NCBI RefSeq assembly: GCF_002214625.1
Contig: NZ_CP015994.1
Span: 248,001 to 312,000 of the forward strand
DNA: 64,000 bases
Reading direction: 5' to 3'
Source: Anaplasma ovis str. Haibei
Lineage (GTDB): Bacteria > Pseudomonadota > Alphaproteobacteria > Rickettsiales > Anaplasmataceae
Shown here: positions 48,440-58,433 of the stretch, piece by piece
Layout: the number at the start of each line of letters is the position of its first letter
Numbering within the stretch: position 1 is the first letter of the stretch
Notes under the pieces: generated by a model
The model's input: the letters and a program-made list of their open reading frames with translations, nothing else
Database searches by the model: none
Told to the model about the DNA's origin: nothing
Made by a program: the position numbers and the translations under genes

Positions 48440-48469
48440 AAGGGGGAGGTGGATAAAGCCCTCCCCCTT
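48440..48469 (+). terminator. Hairpin after the tandem-repeat gene
   Basis: A perfect 10-bp stem, AAGGGGGAGG paired with CCTCCCCCTT, with a 10-nt loop, 25 bp after the stop codon. It is followed by GTTTGG rather than a long T run, so it may be a weak intrinsic terminator or an mRNA-stabilising hairpin. Confidence 0.55.
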
Positions 48470-48782
48470 GTTTGGATACCAAGGTTCTTTTGCCGCGTGG
48501 CTAGCTCCTATCCGCGACTTTAAACCATGTAGTTTGTTTGGGGGTGTGCTTAAGATGCGCGTTATGGTTGGTGGGTCACCGGGCATTGTTATCCGCACTG
48601 CCCCGTCACACCGGTAAGGTGTCGCGCAGCACGGCAACCAGGCCACAAGGTGCTACTCGCTAGGGCTGCCAGGCACATTTCAGACTTGAATTTGGTGCGT
48701 GTCTTGCAAACAATTGCCTTGACCTCGGTGATTCGGGGAACTAAGATGGGTGGTCTTGTAGATTGTGGTGTTCCTTGTCCAG
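48470..48782. other. Intergenic upstream of gyrA
   Basis: About 310 bp that should contain the gyrA promoter. No RNA gene or clear promoter hexamer pair was recognised. Confidence 0.35.
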
Positions 48783-51494
48783 ATGAGCGGGGGCGTTTTA
48801 CCGGTTTCCATAGAGAAAGAGCTGGAAAGCTCATACCTTTCTTACGCCATGAGCGTAATTGTAAGCAGGGCGATACCTGATATCCGCGATGGTTTAAAGC
48901 CGGTTCATAGAAGAATTTTGTACTCTATGTACAAGTCAGGGTATGACCACAACAAGCCCTACAAAAAAGCTGCCCGCGTTGTGGGTGATGTGATGGGTAG
49001 GTATCACCCGCATGCTGACACCGCCATTTATGACGCGCTGGTGAGGATGGCTCAGGATTTTTCTCTCCTGGTTCCGCTTATTGACAGCCAGGGAAACTTT
49101 GGTTCTATAGATGGGGATCCTCCCGCTTCCATGAGGTATACGGAAGCCAGGTTGTCTGAGGCCGCGCACTTTCTACTCAGCGATATTGATGAAGACACCG
49201 TGGATTTTCGCCCTAACTATGACGAGAATGAGGAAGAGCCAGTAATACTACCTGCTGAGTTCCCGAACTTGCTAGTTAATGGTGCGGGTGGGGTTGCTGT
49301 CGGTATGTCCACGAACATTCCATCACACAATCTGGGTGAGGTTGTTGACGCATGTGTGGCGTATATAGAGCGTCCTGACATAACCCTAGACGAATTAATG
49401 GCCATAATTCCCGGGCCAGACTTCCCAACCGGTGGGGTTATTATGGGAGATGCCGGGATCCGGTCTGCTTTTGCTTCTGGTAGGGGTACCATAGTCATTC
49501 GTGGTAGAACGCATACGGAGGAGCTGCCCTCTGGCAGGCAGGCCATTATTGTTGATGAGATCCCATATCAGGTTAACAAGGCAAAGCTTGTTGAGAGGAT
49601 TCATGAGCTCATCAAGGAGAAGAAGATAGAGGGTGTTGCCGATCTTCGTGATGAGTCTAACAAATCTGGCGTGCGAGTCGCAATAGAGCTCAAGCGGCAG
49701 GTGGATTCCCAAGTTGTACTCAATCAGCTTTTGGGGCTCACGCCCCTTCGCACAAGTTTTAGTATTAATACGCTTGTGCTGGAGAATAACAAGCCCCGGG
49801 TTATGTCCTTACCCGAGATTATCGCCACGTTTGTTGACTTCAGAAAAGAAGTTATAGTCCGTAGGACGAGGTTCAGGCTAAGGAAAATTAGAGAAAAAGC
49901 ACACCTGTACATAGGGATGTATATTGCGGTGTTGAATATTGATGAAGTTGTCTCGATTATCAAATCCTCAAAGGACGGTGCTGAGGCCTCTGCTGCGCTG
50001 CGGGAGCGTAGGTGGTCTCCCTCTACAGATATCAAAAACATGATAGAGTTGGTGTCTGACAGCACCGGTGTTGTTGAGGGAGGGATGTACCAGCTGACCG
50101 TTCCTCAGGTAAAAGCCATCCTGGAGATGAGGCTACAGCGCCTTACCGGGCTTGAGAAAGACAAGCTAGAGGCAGAACTGGAATCCATGGTTGCCCTGAT
50201 CACCGAGTATACCAAAATTTTGAGTACGGATTCCTTGCTGATGGATGTAGTCAAGCAAGGGTTGCTGGATGCGAAGGCGAAGCTTGCCAAACCTAGAAGC
50301 ACGGCCATAGAGCAATCTGTTGATGAGATTGACGCGGAAAGCCTAATCCCGAGGGAGGAAATGGTTGTCACGGTTACCATGAATGGGTTCGTGAAACGCG
50401 TGAAACTATCTAACTATAGGGCGCAAAAGCGCGGTGGTAAGGGGCGCGTGGCTCAGGGGGTAAAGGAAGAGGACGTTACCACCAAGCTGTTTGTGGTGGA
50501 CACCCACACCAGCGTGCTGTTCTTTTCCAACGTGGGTAAGGTATACAAGTTAAAGGTGTACAGACTTCCGCTGGGTGAGCCCAGTTCTCGCGGTAGATCC
50601 CTGGTGAATATTTTTCCGCTTTCTGATGGGGAGACTGTTACCAGTGTAATGCCGCTTCCCAGCTGTGATGACGAAGTAGGCATAGCAAACCTTGATGTAG
50701 TGTTTGCAACCGCCTCTGGTAACATAAGGCGTAATGCGTTGTCGGACTTTCAGTATGTACCATCGAGTGGGAAAATCGCTATGGTTCTGACTCCTGGTGA
50801 CCAGTTGATATCCGCACACGTATGCAGGCATGCAGATCATGTGCTGCTTTCCAGTAGGTTGGGTAAAAGCATCAGATTTGCCGTTAGTAATGTTAGGCAG
50901 TTCCGTGGTAGGACGTCAGATGGGGTTAGGGCCATCAGGCTTTCTACGGGTGATCAAGTGATTTCCATGTCTGTGTTGCATGGCATAGAGGCGAGCTCTG
51001 AGCTCAAGGAATCTTATCTGAGGATCCCGGTGGAAGCCAGAGTTGCCGCATCCCAGAGCGGTGAAGTCAGTGGTGAGGTCGCGCGAATGCTCGAGGAGCA
51101 GGCCATCGAGCGGGAGCAATTTTTGGAAATGGCGCGCAGCGAACAGTTTATATTAACAGTCACTGAGAATGGGTTTGGAAAGAGAACATCCGCGTACGAG
51201 TATCGTATCACCTCACGGGGCGGAGTAGGGGTTGTCAATATTTTGACGACAGTGCGGAACGGCAATGTGGTTGCCAGCTTTCCCGTTTCCCAGACCGATC
51301 AGGTTATGTTGATTACTGACAAAGGCAAGCTGATTCGTATAGCGGTGACTGATATCAGGGTTGTCGGGCGTAGCACTCAGGGTGTCACTCTGTTTAAGAC
51401 TGAAAAAGGCGAAAGGGTTGTGTCCGTGGCTACCGTAGTTGATGGTAGCAAGGAAGAAGATGAAGAGCGGCCTGCGGGTGATGAAGAACAATGA
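48783..51494 (+). CDS. gyrA: DNA gyrase subunit A
   Basis: GyrA cuts and rejoins DNA in the GyrA2GyrB2 complex, introducing negative supercoils. The protein has 903 residues from the ATG at 48783 (MSGGVLPVSIEKELESSYLSYAMSV matches the family N-terminus). The frame also has a GTG at 48765. The catalytic tyrosine is in SMRYTEARL. The quinolone-resistance region reads RYHPHADTAIYD, where E. coli has KYHPHGDSAVYD. The C-terminal domain has the GyrA-box QKRGGKG, which separates it from ParC, and ends in an acidic tail (KEEDEERPAGDEEQ). The stop overlaps the start of nth by four bases (ATGA), so the pair is translationally coupled. Confidence 0.97.
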   Translation: MSGGVLPVSIEKELESSYLSYAMSVIVSRAIPDIRDGLKPVHRRILYSMYKSGYDHNKPYKKAARVVGDVMGRYHPHADTAIYDALVRMAQDFSLLVPLIDSQGNFGSIDGDPPASMRYTEARLSEAAHFLLSDIDEDTVDFRPNYDENEEEPVILPAEFPNLLVNGAGGVAVGMSTNIPSHNLGEVVDACVAYIERPDITLDELMAIIPGPDFPTGGVIMGDAGIRSAFASGRGTIVIRGRTHTEELPSGRQAIIVDEIPYQVNKAKLVERIHELIKEKKIEGVADLRDESNKSGVRVAIELKRQVDSQVVLNQLLGLTPLRTSFSINTLVLENNKPRVMSLPEIIATFVDFRKEVIVRRTRFRLRKIREKAHLYIGMYIAVLNIDEVVSIIKSSKDGAEASAALRERRWSPSTDIKNMIELVSDSTGVVEGGMYQLTVPQVKAILEMRLQRLTGLEKDKLEAELESMVALITEYTKILSTDSLLMDVVKQGLLDAKAKLAKPRSTAIEQSVDEIDAESLIPREEMVVTVTMNGFVKRVKLSNYRAQKRGGKGRVAQGVKEEDVTTKLFVVDTHTSVLFFSNVGKVYKLKVYRLPLGEPSSRGRSLVNIFPLSDGETVTSVMPLPSCDDEVGIANLDVVFATASGNIRRNALSDFQYVPSSGKIAMVLTPGDQLISAHVCRHADHVLLSSRLGKSIRFAVSNVRQFRGRTSDGVRAIRLSTGDQVISMSVLHGIEASSELKESYLRIPVEARVAASQSGEVSGEVARMLEEQAIEREQFLEMARSEQFILTVTENGFGKRTSAYEYRITSRGGVGVVNILTTVRNGNVVASFPVSQTDQVMLITDKGKLIRIAVTDIRVVGRSTQGVTLFKTEKGERVVSVATVVDGSKEEDEERPAGDEEQ

Positions 51495-52123
51495 AAGACG
51501 TTGATTTGCTCTTCAGTAGATTTTCAGAGGACAATCCGCACCCACGTATAGAGTTGCGGTACCGGAATGAATTCACCCTGCTGGTCGCCATAGTGCTGTC
51601 CGCACGTACCACTGATGTCAGTGTCAATAAAATCACAGATAAGCTGTTTGACGTGGCAGATTCGCCTCAGAAGATGCTGGCCTTGGGGGAGAGTGGGCTG
51701 AAGGGTTATATAAACAGTATAGGGCTGTACAACTCCAAGGCAAAGAACATAATACAGCTGAGTGAGATACTTGTGAAAGATCATGGCGGCACGGTACCAA
51801 GGGACTTTACCACTTTGACTGACCTCCCCGGGGTTGGCAGAAAAAGCGCAAGTGTGTTTTTGAATTCTGCGTTTGGCATTCCTGCTATTGCGGTTGATAC
51901 CCACGTTTTTAGGGTTAGCAATAGAATAGGGTTGGTCAAGGAGAGTACTGTCCTAGGAGTGGAGAATTCGCTTAACAGGGTTGTACCAGAGAAGTGGAAG
52001 CTGTATGCCCATCACTGGTTAGTGTTACATGGAAGATATGTGTGCAAGGCGCGCGCTCCCCTGTGCAATAAGTGCGTTGTTAGTGACCTGTGCCATAGCC
52101 GCGATCAATGGTCGCAAAATTAG
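51491..52123 (+). CDS. nth: Endonuclease III
   Basis: Nth is a bifunctional DNA glycosylase/AP lyase that removes oxidised pyrimidines in base excision repair. The 210-residue protein has the helix-hairpin-helix LPGVGRKSA with the catalytic lysine (about 118) and the catalytic aspartate in VDTHVFRV (about 136). The four-cysteine iron-sulfur cluster loop has C-x6-C-x2-C-x5-C spacing near the C-terminus (CKARAPLCNKCVVSDLC). Its ATG overlaps the gyrA stop. Confidence 0.96.
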   Translation: MKDVDLLFSRFSEDNPHPRIELRYRNEFTLLVAIVLSARTTDVSVNKITDKLFDVADSPQKMLALGESGLKGYINSIGLYNSKAKNIIQLSEILVKDHGGTVPRDFTTLTDLPGVGRKSASVFLNSAFGIPAIAVDTHVFRVSNRIGLVKESTVLGVENSLNRVVPEKWKLYAHHWLVLHGRYVCKARAPLCNKCVVSDLCHSRDQWSQN

Positions 52124-52185
52124 CGTTTGGCATTACGAGTCTTATTGCTGGCTGTGCCAGTTCCGGTGTGGTTGTGCGTGGTTAG
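52108..52185 (+). CDS. Possible 25-aa lipoprotein-like peptide
   Basis: An ATG inside the end of nth opens a 25-codon frame, MVAKLAFGITSLIAGCASSG then VVVRG, ending at TAG. It has a basic start, a hydrophobic core and an LIAGC lipobox followed by AS, as in bacterial lipoprotein signals. It is either a tiny lipoprotein, the remnant of a longer one cut by the stop, or chance. No ribosome site was seen. Confidence 0.2.
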   Translation: MVAKLAFGITSLIAGCASSGVVVRG

Positions 52186-52454
52186 ATCTGCAACGGGGTG
52201 CTCCCAATTCTGCTGCACCTGTTCTCCGTACTGTAGCTGGCTATTCCCAAATTGTTGCGGTTTTATTTTCTAAGTTCGCGTAATACTGGCTAGACCCGCG
52301 CCTCTTGTAATTTGTTGCTGTGGCGCAAGTGTGGTGGCACGAAGTCCTATATCACCAGGCGGTGAATAGTGTGCCACGGATGCCACCAAAACCTTGACTA
52401 CGAGAATAGGTGTCACTACAGTACTATCGGCGGGGCATGTGTTTGGTGTAGGTA
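52124..52454. other. Intergenic after nth
   Basis: Apart from the possible 25-codon lipoprotein-like frame at its left edge, nothing is recognised. It presumably contains the promoter of the YfgM-like gene. Confidence 0.35.
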
Positions 52455-53060
52455 ATGGAAAGGGAAGCTGTCAGGGGGTTTTTCGTCAGGTTTAGGGGTT
52501 TAGTGATCGTCCTCGTGCTGCTTGTGCTGGGCGCCTCCGGGGCTGCATTCCTACTTGAGAATCGTCGTGAAGAAATGTTTGAACGAAGTGGTGACGCGGT
52601 GTACTTTGCGCTAAAGGGCACTGGTGAGGAGGGTATGAAAAGCCTAGAGGAGGCATCACGTGGTGGAAGTACAGGCGCCCATCTGGCAAAGTTTAGGTTA
52701 GCGCATTCCTATGTGAAGGATAAGAAGAACGTGGCTGCCGCGCGCGACGTGTACACGGAACTGGCTGCGGTTAAGGGGCTTACCCGTGAGCTGAGAGAGT
52801 TGGCTGAGTATTTGAGCGTTATTTTGTCTATGAGTCTAGGTGAGACTGGTCCTGAGCTTGAGAGCAAGCTTATGCAACTTGCCTCGAGTAAGGATGGGGT
52901 ATACAAGTCCTCAGCGAAGGAGGCTCTGGTGGTGCTGCAACTTAGGCGCAATGACGTGAACTATGCCGTGAGTATTATGCGAGAGATATTGGGGGACACT
53001 GCTTCTAGCCCGGAGGTCAGGAGTAGCGTGGAGAGCCTATTGAGAGTTTATGGCGATTAG
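52455..53060 (+). CDS. YfgM-like/TPR-like membrane-anchored protein
   Basis: The 201-residue protein has a short basic cytoplasmic N-terminus, one membrane segment (about 16-36, VIVLVLLVLGASGAAFLLE), and a periplasmic region of antiparallel helices with TPR-like spacing (SLEEASRG, AHLAKFRLAHSYVKDK, AARDVYTELAAV, AKEALVVLQLRRND). This is the layout of YfgM/DUF2659-type proteins, which associate with the SecYEG translocon and periplasmic chaperones in other bacteria. Assignment is by architecture; individual TPR motifs are weak. htpG follows 65 bp downstream and could be co-transcribed. Confidence 0.6.
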   Translation: MEREAVRGFFVRFRGLVIVLVLLVLGASGAAFLLENRREEMFERSGDAVYFALKGTGEEGMKSLEEASRGGSTGAHLAKFRLAHSYVKDKKNVAAARDVYTELAAVKGLTRELRELAEYLSVILSMSLGETGPELESKLMQLASSKDGVYKSSAKEALVVLQLRRNDVNYAVSIMREILGDTASSPEVRSSVESLLRVYGD

Positions 53061-53124
53061 ATTTTATGTGAGTTAGGGCTTGAAAAATTCGTACCTAGTG
53101 GTTAGGTAGAGTAGGATTGTTGGA

Positions 53125-55059
53125 TTGGTTGGAGTAGAGCGGTACTATGGGGACATTGAGGAGTTGAAATTTGGCGCCGAGGTAGGCAAGGTTCTTAGTC
53201 TTGTGGTGCATTCCCTGTACACTAATAAGGACATCTTCCTGCGCGAGGTTATTTCGAACGCATCTGATGCCTGTGACAAGCTCAGGTATTTGTTTTTGTC
53301 TGACCAAAGCCTTATGGAGGCGGGAGAAGAGCTGAGGATTGTTATCAGTGTAGACAGAGATAGGCGAGAGCTTACTATTCGGGACAACGGCATAGGGATG
53401 AGCCGCAAGGAGCTGATAGATAATCTGGGGACGATTGCTAGTTCTGGAACCCAGAGATTCTTGGAGGAATTAAAAGGCGACAAGGCGCAGGGGTGTGACT
53501 TGATCGGGAAGTTTGGCGTTGGGTTCTACTCAGTGTTCATGGTTGCTACTAATGTTGTTGTGGAATCGTGCAAAGCTGGAGAGAAGGTAGGCTATAGGTG
53601 GCAGTCTTCGGGAGACGGCGTCTTTTCTGTATCGAAGATTGATGGAGATGTAAGCAGGGGCACCAAAGTTATCCTAACACTCAGGGAAAACGAACACGAT
53701 TTTCTCGATAAGTTCCGCATTGAACACATAGTGACCACATACTCCGACCATGTCGGTTACCCTATATACCTAATAACAAGCGACGGCACTGAGGAAAAAC
53801 TAAATAGTGGGGTTGCAATATGGACGAAGCCGAAAGATGCGGTTTCTGAAAGCGAACATATGGAGTTTTTTCGCTCCATTTCACACATAGGTAGCAATCC
53901 ATGGATGGTAATACACAATAAGAATGAGGGAACTATAGAATACATAAATCTGCTGTATGTTCCTTCTGTGAAGCCATTCGATTTGTTTCACCCGGACAGG
54001 CGGTGTTCCGTAAAACTGTATGTAAATAGGGTGTTCATCACTGAAGATAACGTGCAGGTTATTCCACAGTATCTACGGTTTCTGAGGGGCGTGATTGATT
54101 CGTCCGACTTGCCGCTGAATATTAGCAGGGAGACTTTGCAGAACAGCACGGTAATCGAGAAGATCAAGGCCTCTGTGACCAGAAAGGTGCTTACCTCACT
54201 CCGAAAGAAGGCAGACAGTGATCCGGCAAGTTACAAAACATTCTGGGAGAATTTCGGCCCAGTACTCAAGGAGGGTCTGTGTGAGGCAATGGACACCGAA
54301 TCTAGGGAGGCTATCCTCTCTGTGTGCAGGTTTTACAGCAGTAACAGCAAGGAAGGGGAGCTTATAAGTCTGGGGGATTACATATCCAGGATGAAGCCCG
54401 GGCAGGAGCACATTTTTTATCTGTCTGGAAATGACCTTGAATCTGCAATGCGTAGTCCGCAAATAGAGGGAATGGTCAGTAATGGGATTGAGGTGGTACT
54501 GCTTGTGGACCCGGTGGATGATTTTTGGACCAGTGTGGTGCTCGAATACAAGGGGGTGCCGTTTAAGTCTGTGACTCGTGTGGACGAGAGTGACCTAGAG
54601 AAGTTCACCGAAAGTGATGACCAAGGTAAGAAGAAGAAAAAGGAGAAGAAGGACGCTGACGACGCACAGCAGAAGGAAAATGTGGATGCCTTTATCACTT
54701 ACATGAAAAAAGTGCTGGGGGATTCTGTTAGTGATATCAAAGTTTCGCGTAAGCTCACTACTAGCCTCGTGTGTCTTGCCGTGCCGGAGCACGCGCTGGA
54801 CATAAGGATGGAGAGATTCTTGAGGGAGCAAAAGCAGCTTAGTTATAAGGGTAGTAGGATACTTGAGCTCAATATAAAGCATCCCGTTTTAAGTGGGCTG
54901 CTCAGGGAATACAAAGACAACGGGGAGAGCGAATTGCTGGAAAACATGGTGCACATCCTGTTCGATCAAGCCTGCATCATAGAGGGTGAAGAGGTCAACA
55001 GCGCGGTTGACTTTGCGAATCGCATGAATCAAGTACTGGCCGGGCTGTTCAAGAAGTAG
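53125..55059 (+). CDS. htpG: Chaperone protein HtpG (Hsp90)
   Basis: HtpG is the bacterial Hsp90, an ATP-driven dimeric chaperone. The 644-residue protein shows the GHKL nucleotide-binding motifs: [28 protein letters not shown] and [13 protein letters not shown]. It also has the middle-domain NISRETLQ and a full C-terminal dimerisation domain. A charged Lys/Asp-rich stretch at about 497-518 ([18 protein letters not shown]) lies between the middle and C-terminal domains. There is no ATG in the first part of the frame. The TTG at 53125 gives [20 protein letters not shown] before the conserved start; an in-frame TAG lies 15 bp upstream, so a non-ATG start is needed. Confidence 0.95.
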   Translation: MVGVERYYGDIEELKFGAEVGKVLSLVVHSLYTNKDIFLREVISNASDACDKLRYLFLSDQSLMEAGEELRIVISVDRDRRELTIRDNGIGMSRKELIDNLGTIASSGTQRFLEELKGDKAQGCDLIGKFGVGFYSVFMVATNVVVESCKAGEKVGYRWQSSGDGVFSVSKIDGDVSRGTKVILTLRENEHDFLDKFRIEHIVTTYSDHVGYPIYLITSDGTEEKLNSGVAIWTKPKDAVSESEHMEFFRSISHIGSNPWMVIHNKNEGTIEYINLLYVPSVKPFDLFHPDRRCSVKLYVNRVFITEDNVQVIPQYLRFLRGVIDSSDLPLNISRETLQNSTVIEKIKASVTRKVLTSLRKKADSDPASYKTFWENFGPVLKEGLCEAMDTESREAILSVCRFYSSNSKEGELISLGDYISRMKPGQEHIFYLSGNDLESAMRSPQIEGMVSNGIEVVLLVDPVDDFWTSVVLEYKGVPFKSVTRVDESDLEKFTESDDQGKKKKKEKKDADDAQQKENVDAFITYMKKVLGDSVSDIKVSRKLTTSLVCLAVPEHALDIRMERFLREQKQLSYKGSRILELNIKHPVLSGLLREYKDNGESELLENMVHILFDQACIIEGEEVNSAVDFANRMNQVLAGLFKK

Positions 55060-55244
55060 GGACGTACGCTTGTGCGTGTTGGCACCGCGCGGTGTGTGGG
55101 CAAGTTTGGCCGCGCGGCTGGTGGCCTACCGAATCCGTTTTTAGTCAGAGTGTTGCGCTGCGCGTGTTGTGAGCATGATGCAGCGCGTTGTCTGCACCGG
55201 TGTTTGTGGCTGCGATCCATGCCGCATGCTAGGACAGCGAATGA

Positions 55245-55320
55245 CCCCGTGTGCGTGCAGATCTTGCCACGAGAAAGATCAACCGGCTTACTAGTAGCAT
55301 TTCGGTATTGCTTTACGCAC
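55245..55320. repeat. Intergenic direct repeat, copy 1
   Basis: Starts CCCCGTGTGCGTGCAGATCT and includes CAACCGGCTTACTAGTAGCA. It matches 55652-55727 with a 1-base indel and a few substitutions. Confidence 0.8.
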
Positions 55321-55651
55321 GCTCGTTGCGGCTTTTTGCAGGAGTTGCCGTAGTGCATTGGAATTTAAAAATGCCTACAGCAGGGAAGTGTGACAGCCTT
55401 GATCTCTCCTTAAGTCTACTGTGATCCAGGCTTGTGACGTTATCGCTCTAGGACCCCGAATTGTTGCAGTATTCCAAACATGTTCTAAGACCAGCTTCAA
55501 ATCGGTTATCACCATCACTTGTTTCGAGACACTCACTGCGTTTGTACTGCTCATCCAGGATTTGGTGCCAAAAGTTAGACAAGTTTCATGCTGCTGCGGA
55601 ATACATGAACACATGGCTATTATCTGGGCTCGCAACGTCACTGCCCCAGGG

Positions 55652-55727
55652 CCCCGTGTGCGTGCAGATCTTGCCACGAGAAATGATCAACCGGCTTACT
55701 AGTAGCATTTCGATATTACTTACGTAC
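55652..55727. repeat. Intergenic direct repeat, copy 2
   Basis: Second copy of the 55245-55320 element, 407 bp away. It carries one inserted T and diverges after CTTAC. Confidence 0.8.
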
Positions 55728-55993
55728 ACAGCGCTATTGCGTAACGCATGAACACATAAGTCTGTGCCACCCGTAGGAATGTAGGTGTAAAAACTCCGCT
55801 GGTGCAGGGTAGTTGTGAGTAATCTAAGTTTAAAATTTCCGGAGCTGACCCAGGTACGCCGCGCACATTTCTGGGTGAGGCTTTTATAACACAACACCAG
55901 CGTGTGAGTAGCCGAAAGGGCACACACCAACAAAAAACACTTGCGATTCCTTGGTGAAGTATGTAGAATTACCACCAAGCGGGGAGCTTAGGT

Positions 55994-56063
55994 GGCTTTG
56001 TTCTACTAAGATAAAGTGTGTGTGTGTTACCTAATGGTTATGCATTGACCGTAGAACAAAGCC
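55994..56063. repeat. 13-bp perfect inverted repeat
   Basis: GGCTTTGTTCTAC at 55994-56006 and GTAGAACAAAGCC at 56051-56063, separated by 44 bp. It could form a long hairpin in RNA from either strand or be the ends of a decayed small element. Confidence 0.7.
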
Positions 56064-56605
56064 CCAGTTGCCCAATTAATTTCTTAATCAGGTTACCCGC
56101 ATTGTAGCCGGAGTGCTTCCCTTAGTCAATAGGGATGTTTGATTTTTGTGCGGGGGAGCCGGATTTTTTGTTCGTGTACATTTCTTTGTTGCGTGGAACT
56201 GCCACCGGTGTTCTGTGCGTGCGCGCTAGTCTTCCCGATGGTTGCGGTTTACGCACCAGAGACAGCCGGGAGCTGTGCGCATTTCCGCCCTATCGGCTTT
56301 TCTTGTTGTGTATGGGAGGAATTTTAGATCCGTTGTGTGGCCTAGCGAGCTGCTTCCAGAAAAATACACTAGTAATGCGCGGCGCTACGCTGTCCTAGCC
56401 TCCTAGTTATAGCGACAAACTCCGGTTTCCTTCTAACTTCCTGATGCTCACGTGTGGGATCTAACTAACACGTGCCAGTTGGGCGCCACGCACTGGACGA
56501 GCACATTCCTTTTTGCTTGTGTTTTAGAGTACATTTGGGAATGCCGTGCCGCTGTAGAGATTCACTGACTGGTAGCCATGCCCCCCATATATGTGGTGCG
56601 ATCTG

Positions 56606-57910
56606 CTACTTATGCTTTTTGCCGAACGTTTTGTCGAATATGAAATCAACGTGTTGCGTGTAGTAATCAAGGTTGGAAAGTGAGTCTAAAACTCCTGGCG
56701 TGATCTTTTCAAGAAGCTTGTGGGTCCTCACATTATCTATGAAGTTGCTGCCATTGTTCAAGGTATCCATGGCGCTGTCTTGTACTACCTTATACGCACT
56801 TTCTCTGCTCATACCCGCATCTACTAACGCTAACAAAACACGCTGCGAAAGCAACACGCCTTTGGAAGAGTTCAGATTTGCCTTGATCCTCTCCTCATCA
56901 ATTTTCATGTCACGTAAAACACCGGCTAGGCGCACAAGCGCGAAGTTCAGAGTTATGCAGGCATCTGGTGCTATGAACCGCTCAACCGAAGAATGGGAAA
57001 TGTCGCGCTCATGCCATAATGCAACATTTTCCATAGCGGGAATAACATAGCTGCGCACCATCCTGGATAGGCCAGTCAAATTCTCACCCAGAATGGGATT
57101 TTTTTTGTGCGGCATAGCAGAACTGCCTTTTTGCCCGGACGTAAACGGTTCAGCCACCTCCAAAACTTCCGTTTGTTGTAAATGGCGGAGTTCCGTGGCG
57201 ACTCTTTCTATCGAGGAGGCTATCACACCGAAGATTGCAAAAAGTACCGCATACCGATCCCGCGGTATCACCTGGGATGCTATAGTTTCAGGTACCAACC
57301 CCAGTTTCTGTGCTACATATTCTTCCACTGATGGATCAAGGTGGGCAAAATTGCCCATAGCGCCGGAGATCTTGCACACTGATATTTCTTGCTGCGCGCT
57401 CACCAAACGTTGGTAATTACGCGCGAATTCGGCATAGAACCTTGCGAGCTTGAGCCCGAATGTTATCGGCTCTGCGTGCACGCCGTGGCTCCTGCCGACG
57501 CACAATAGATATTTTGTTGCTTTTGATCTTGCCTCCAACGCGTGCATGACTTCTTCAATATTTTTCAGAAGAATGTCACAGGACCGTTTTAACCTCAGCG
57601 AAAGGCATGTATCTAGCACATCAGAACTGGTCATACCATAGTGCAGATATCTTATGTCTGTGTTTGAGGACTCTGCGACGTAGGATAAAAACGCTATAAC
57701 GTCATGCTTTACTTCCGCCTCTATGGCTTGGATCCTGTGTATGTCGAAGTTGCCCTCAAGGTTGCGCAGACCATCTAGTATGTGGCTAGGGACGACCCCC
57801 AACTTAACTTGGGCCTCGCAGGCCAAAACCTCTATAGCCATCCAAATTTCATACTTTGTTTTCTCTTCCCAGATTTCAACCATTTCCGGAAGACTGTAAC
57901 GCTCTATCAC
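56606..57910 (-). CDS. purB: Adenylosuccinate lyase
   Basis: PurB cleaves SAICAR and adenylosuccinate in purine synthesis, releasing fumarate. The 434-residue protein carries the fumarase/aspartase superfamily signature SGQKGSSAMPHKKNPI, with the flexible catalytic loop serines, and the conserved TSSDVLDT and RSHGVHAEPITFG motifs with the active-site histidine. A GTG start at 57910 gives (M)IERYSLPEMVEIW, exactly the family N-terminus (compare MIERYSRPEM). The frame extends four codons to a TTG at 57922, which is less likely. Monocistronic; it ends at the long intergenic region. Confidence 0.95.
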   Translation of the reverse strand: MIERYSLPEMVEIWEEKTKYEIWMAIEVLACEAQVKLGVVPSHILDGLRNLEGNFDIHRIQAIEAEVKHDVIAFLSYVAESSNTDIRYLHYGMTSSDVLDTCLSLRLKRSCDILLKNIEEVMHALEARSKATKYLLCVGRSHGVHAEPITFGLKLARFYAEFARNYQRLVSAQQEISVCKISGAMGNFAHLDPSVEEYVAQKLGLVPETIASQVIPRDRYAVLFAIFGVIASSIERVATELRHLQQTEVLEVAEPFTSGQKGSSAMPHKKNPILGENLTGLSRMVRSYVIPAMENVALWHERDISHSSVERFIAPDACITLNFALVRLAGVLRDMKIDEERIKANLNSSKGVLLSQRVLLALVDAGMSRESAYKVVQDSAMDTLNNGSNFIDNVRTHKLLEKITPGVLDSLSNLDYYTQHVDFIFDKTFGKKHK

Positions 57911-58305
57911 GCCAGGGCCCAAAAGATTAACAGGTTAATAATGCAACAGATCCGCAGCTTTTGCAATAACATACGATATGCCAACATATGCCATTTACAC
58001 ATTCTGCTAGACGTGCAAATAGCGCTATATTGCCCGCTGGTATGGTGTTCAAGCATAGCAGGCTTAGGTAAGATCATGGTATAAACTGCACTGTGTGGCC
58101 ACACTCAGATTGGTATGGTGCCCCTGGTAAAGCCAAGATGTGGTATTGCACAAAGAGTGTGTAGTGTATATAGAGCCTATGTGCTGTGATACTGCTCGGC
58201 GCGGTCTCCCATTCAATGTTTCATCTCTGCCCATGAAGCGCTGAATTTAGTAATTTATTTTCTTGATTCATAATTTGCGCTCATTTATCATTGAGCGCTG
58301 CAGTT
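57911..58305. other. Intergenic between purB and tRNA-Gly
   Basis: About 395 bp. It must include the divergent promoters of purB and the tRNA genes. Small inverted repeats occur (for example around TTGAGCGCTGCAG), but no named element was recognised. Confidence 0.35.
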
Positions 58306-58377
58306 GCGGGAGTAGCTCAGTGGTAGAGTATAACCTTGCCAAGGTTAGGGCCGAGGGTTCGATCCCCTTCTCCCGCT
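58306..58377 (+). tRNA. tRNA-Gly(GCC)
   Basis: 72 nt. Acceptor stem GCGGGAG pairs with CTCCCGC, the D-arm is GCTCAGTGGTAGAG, and the anticodon stem TAACC/GGTTA holds loop TTGCCAA with anticodon GCC at 58338-58340. The T-arm contains GGTTCGATCC and the discriminator is U, the glycine identity base. CCA is not encoded. It reads GGC and GGU. Confidence 0.97.
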
Positions 58378-58433
58378 CATTGCTTTTGTAGGTTTGTCTG
58401 CCAGGCTGCATGGTCGCGCATTGCGCAGTTTTT

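Larger units (their letters stand above)
55060..56605. other. Long intergenic region with repeats
   Basis: About 1.5 kb without a supported gene. It contains a direct repeat of about 75 bp (55245-55320 and 55652-55727) and a 13-bp inverted repeat (55994-56063), listed separately. Fragments of similar sequence near 55420-55460 hint at a third, decayed copy. Confidence 0.45.
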
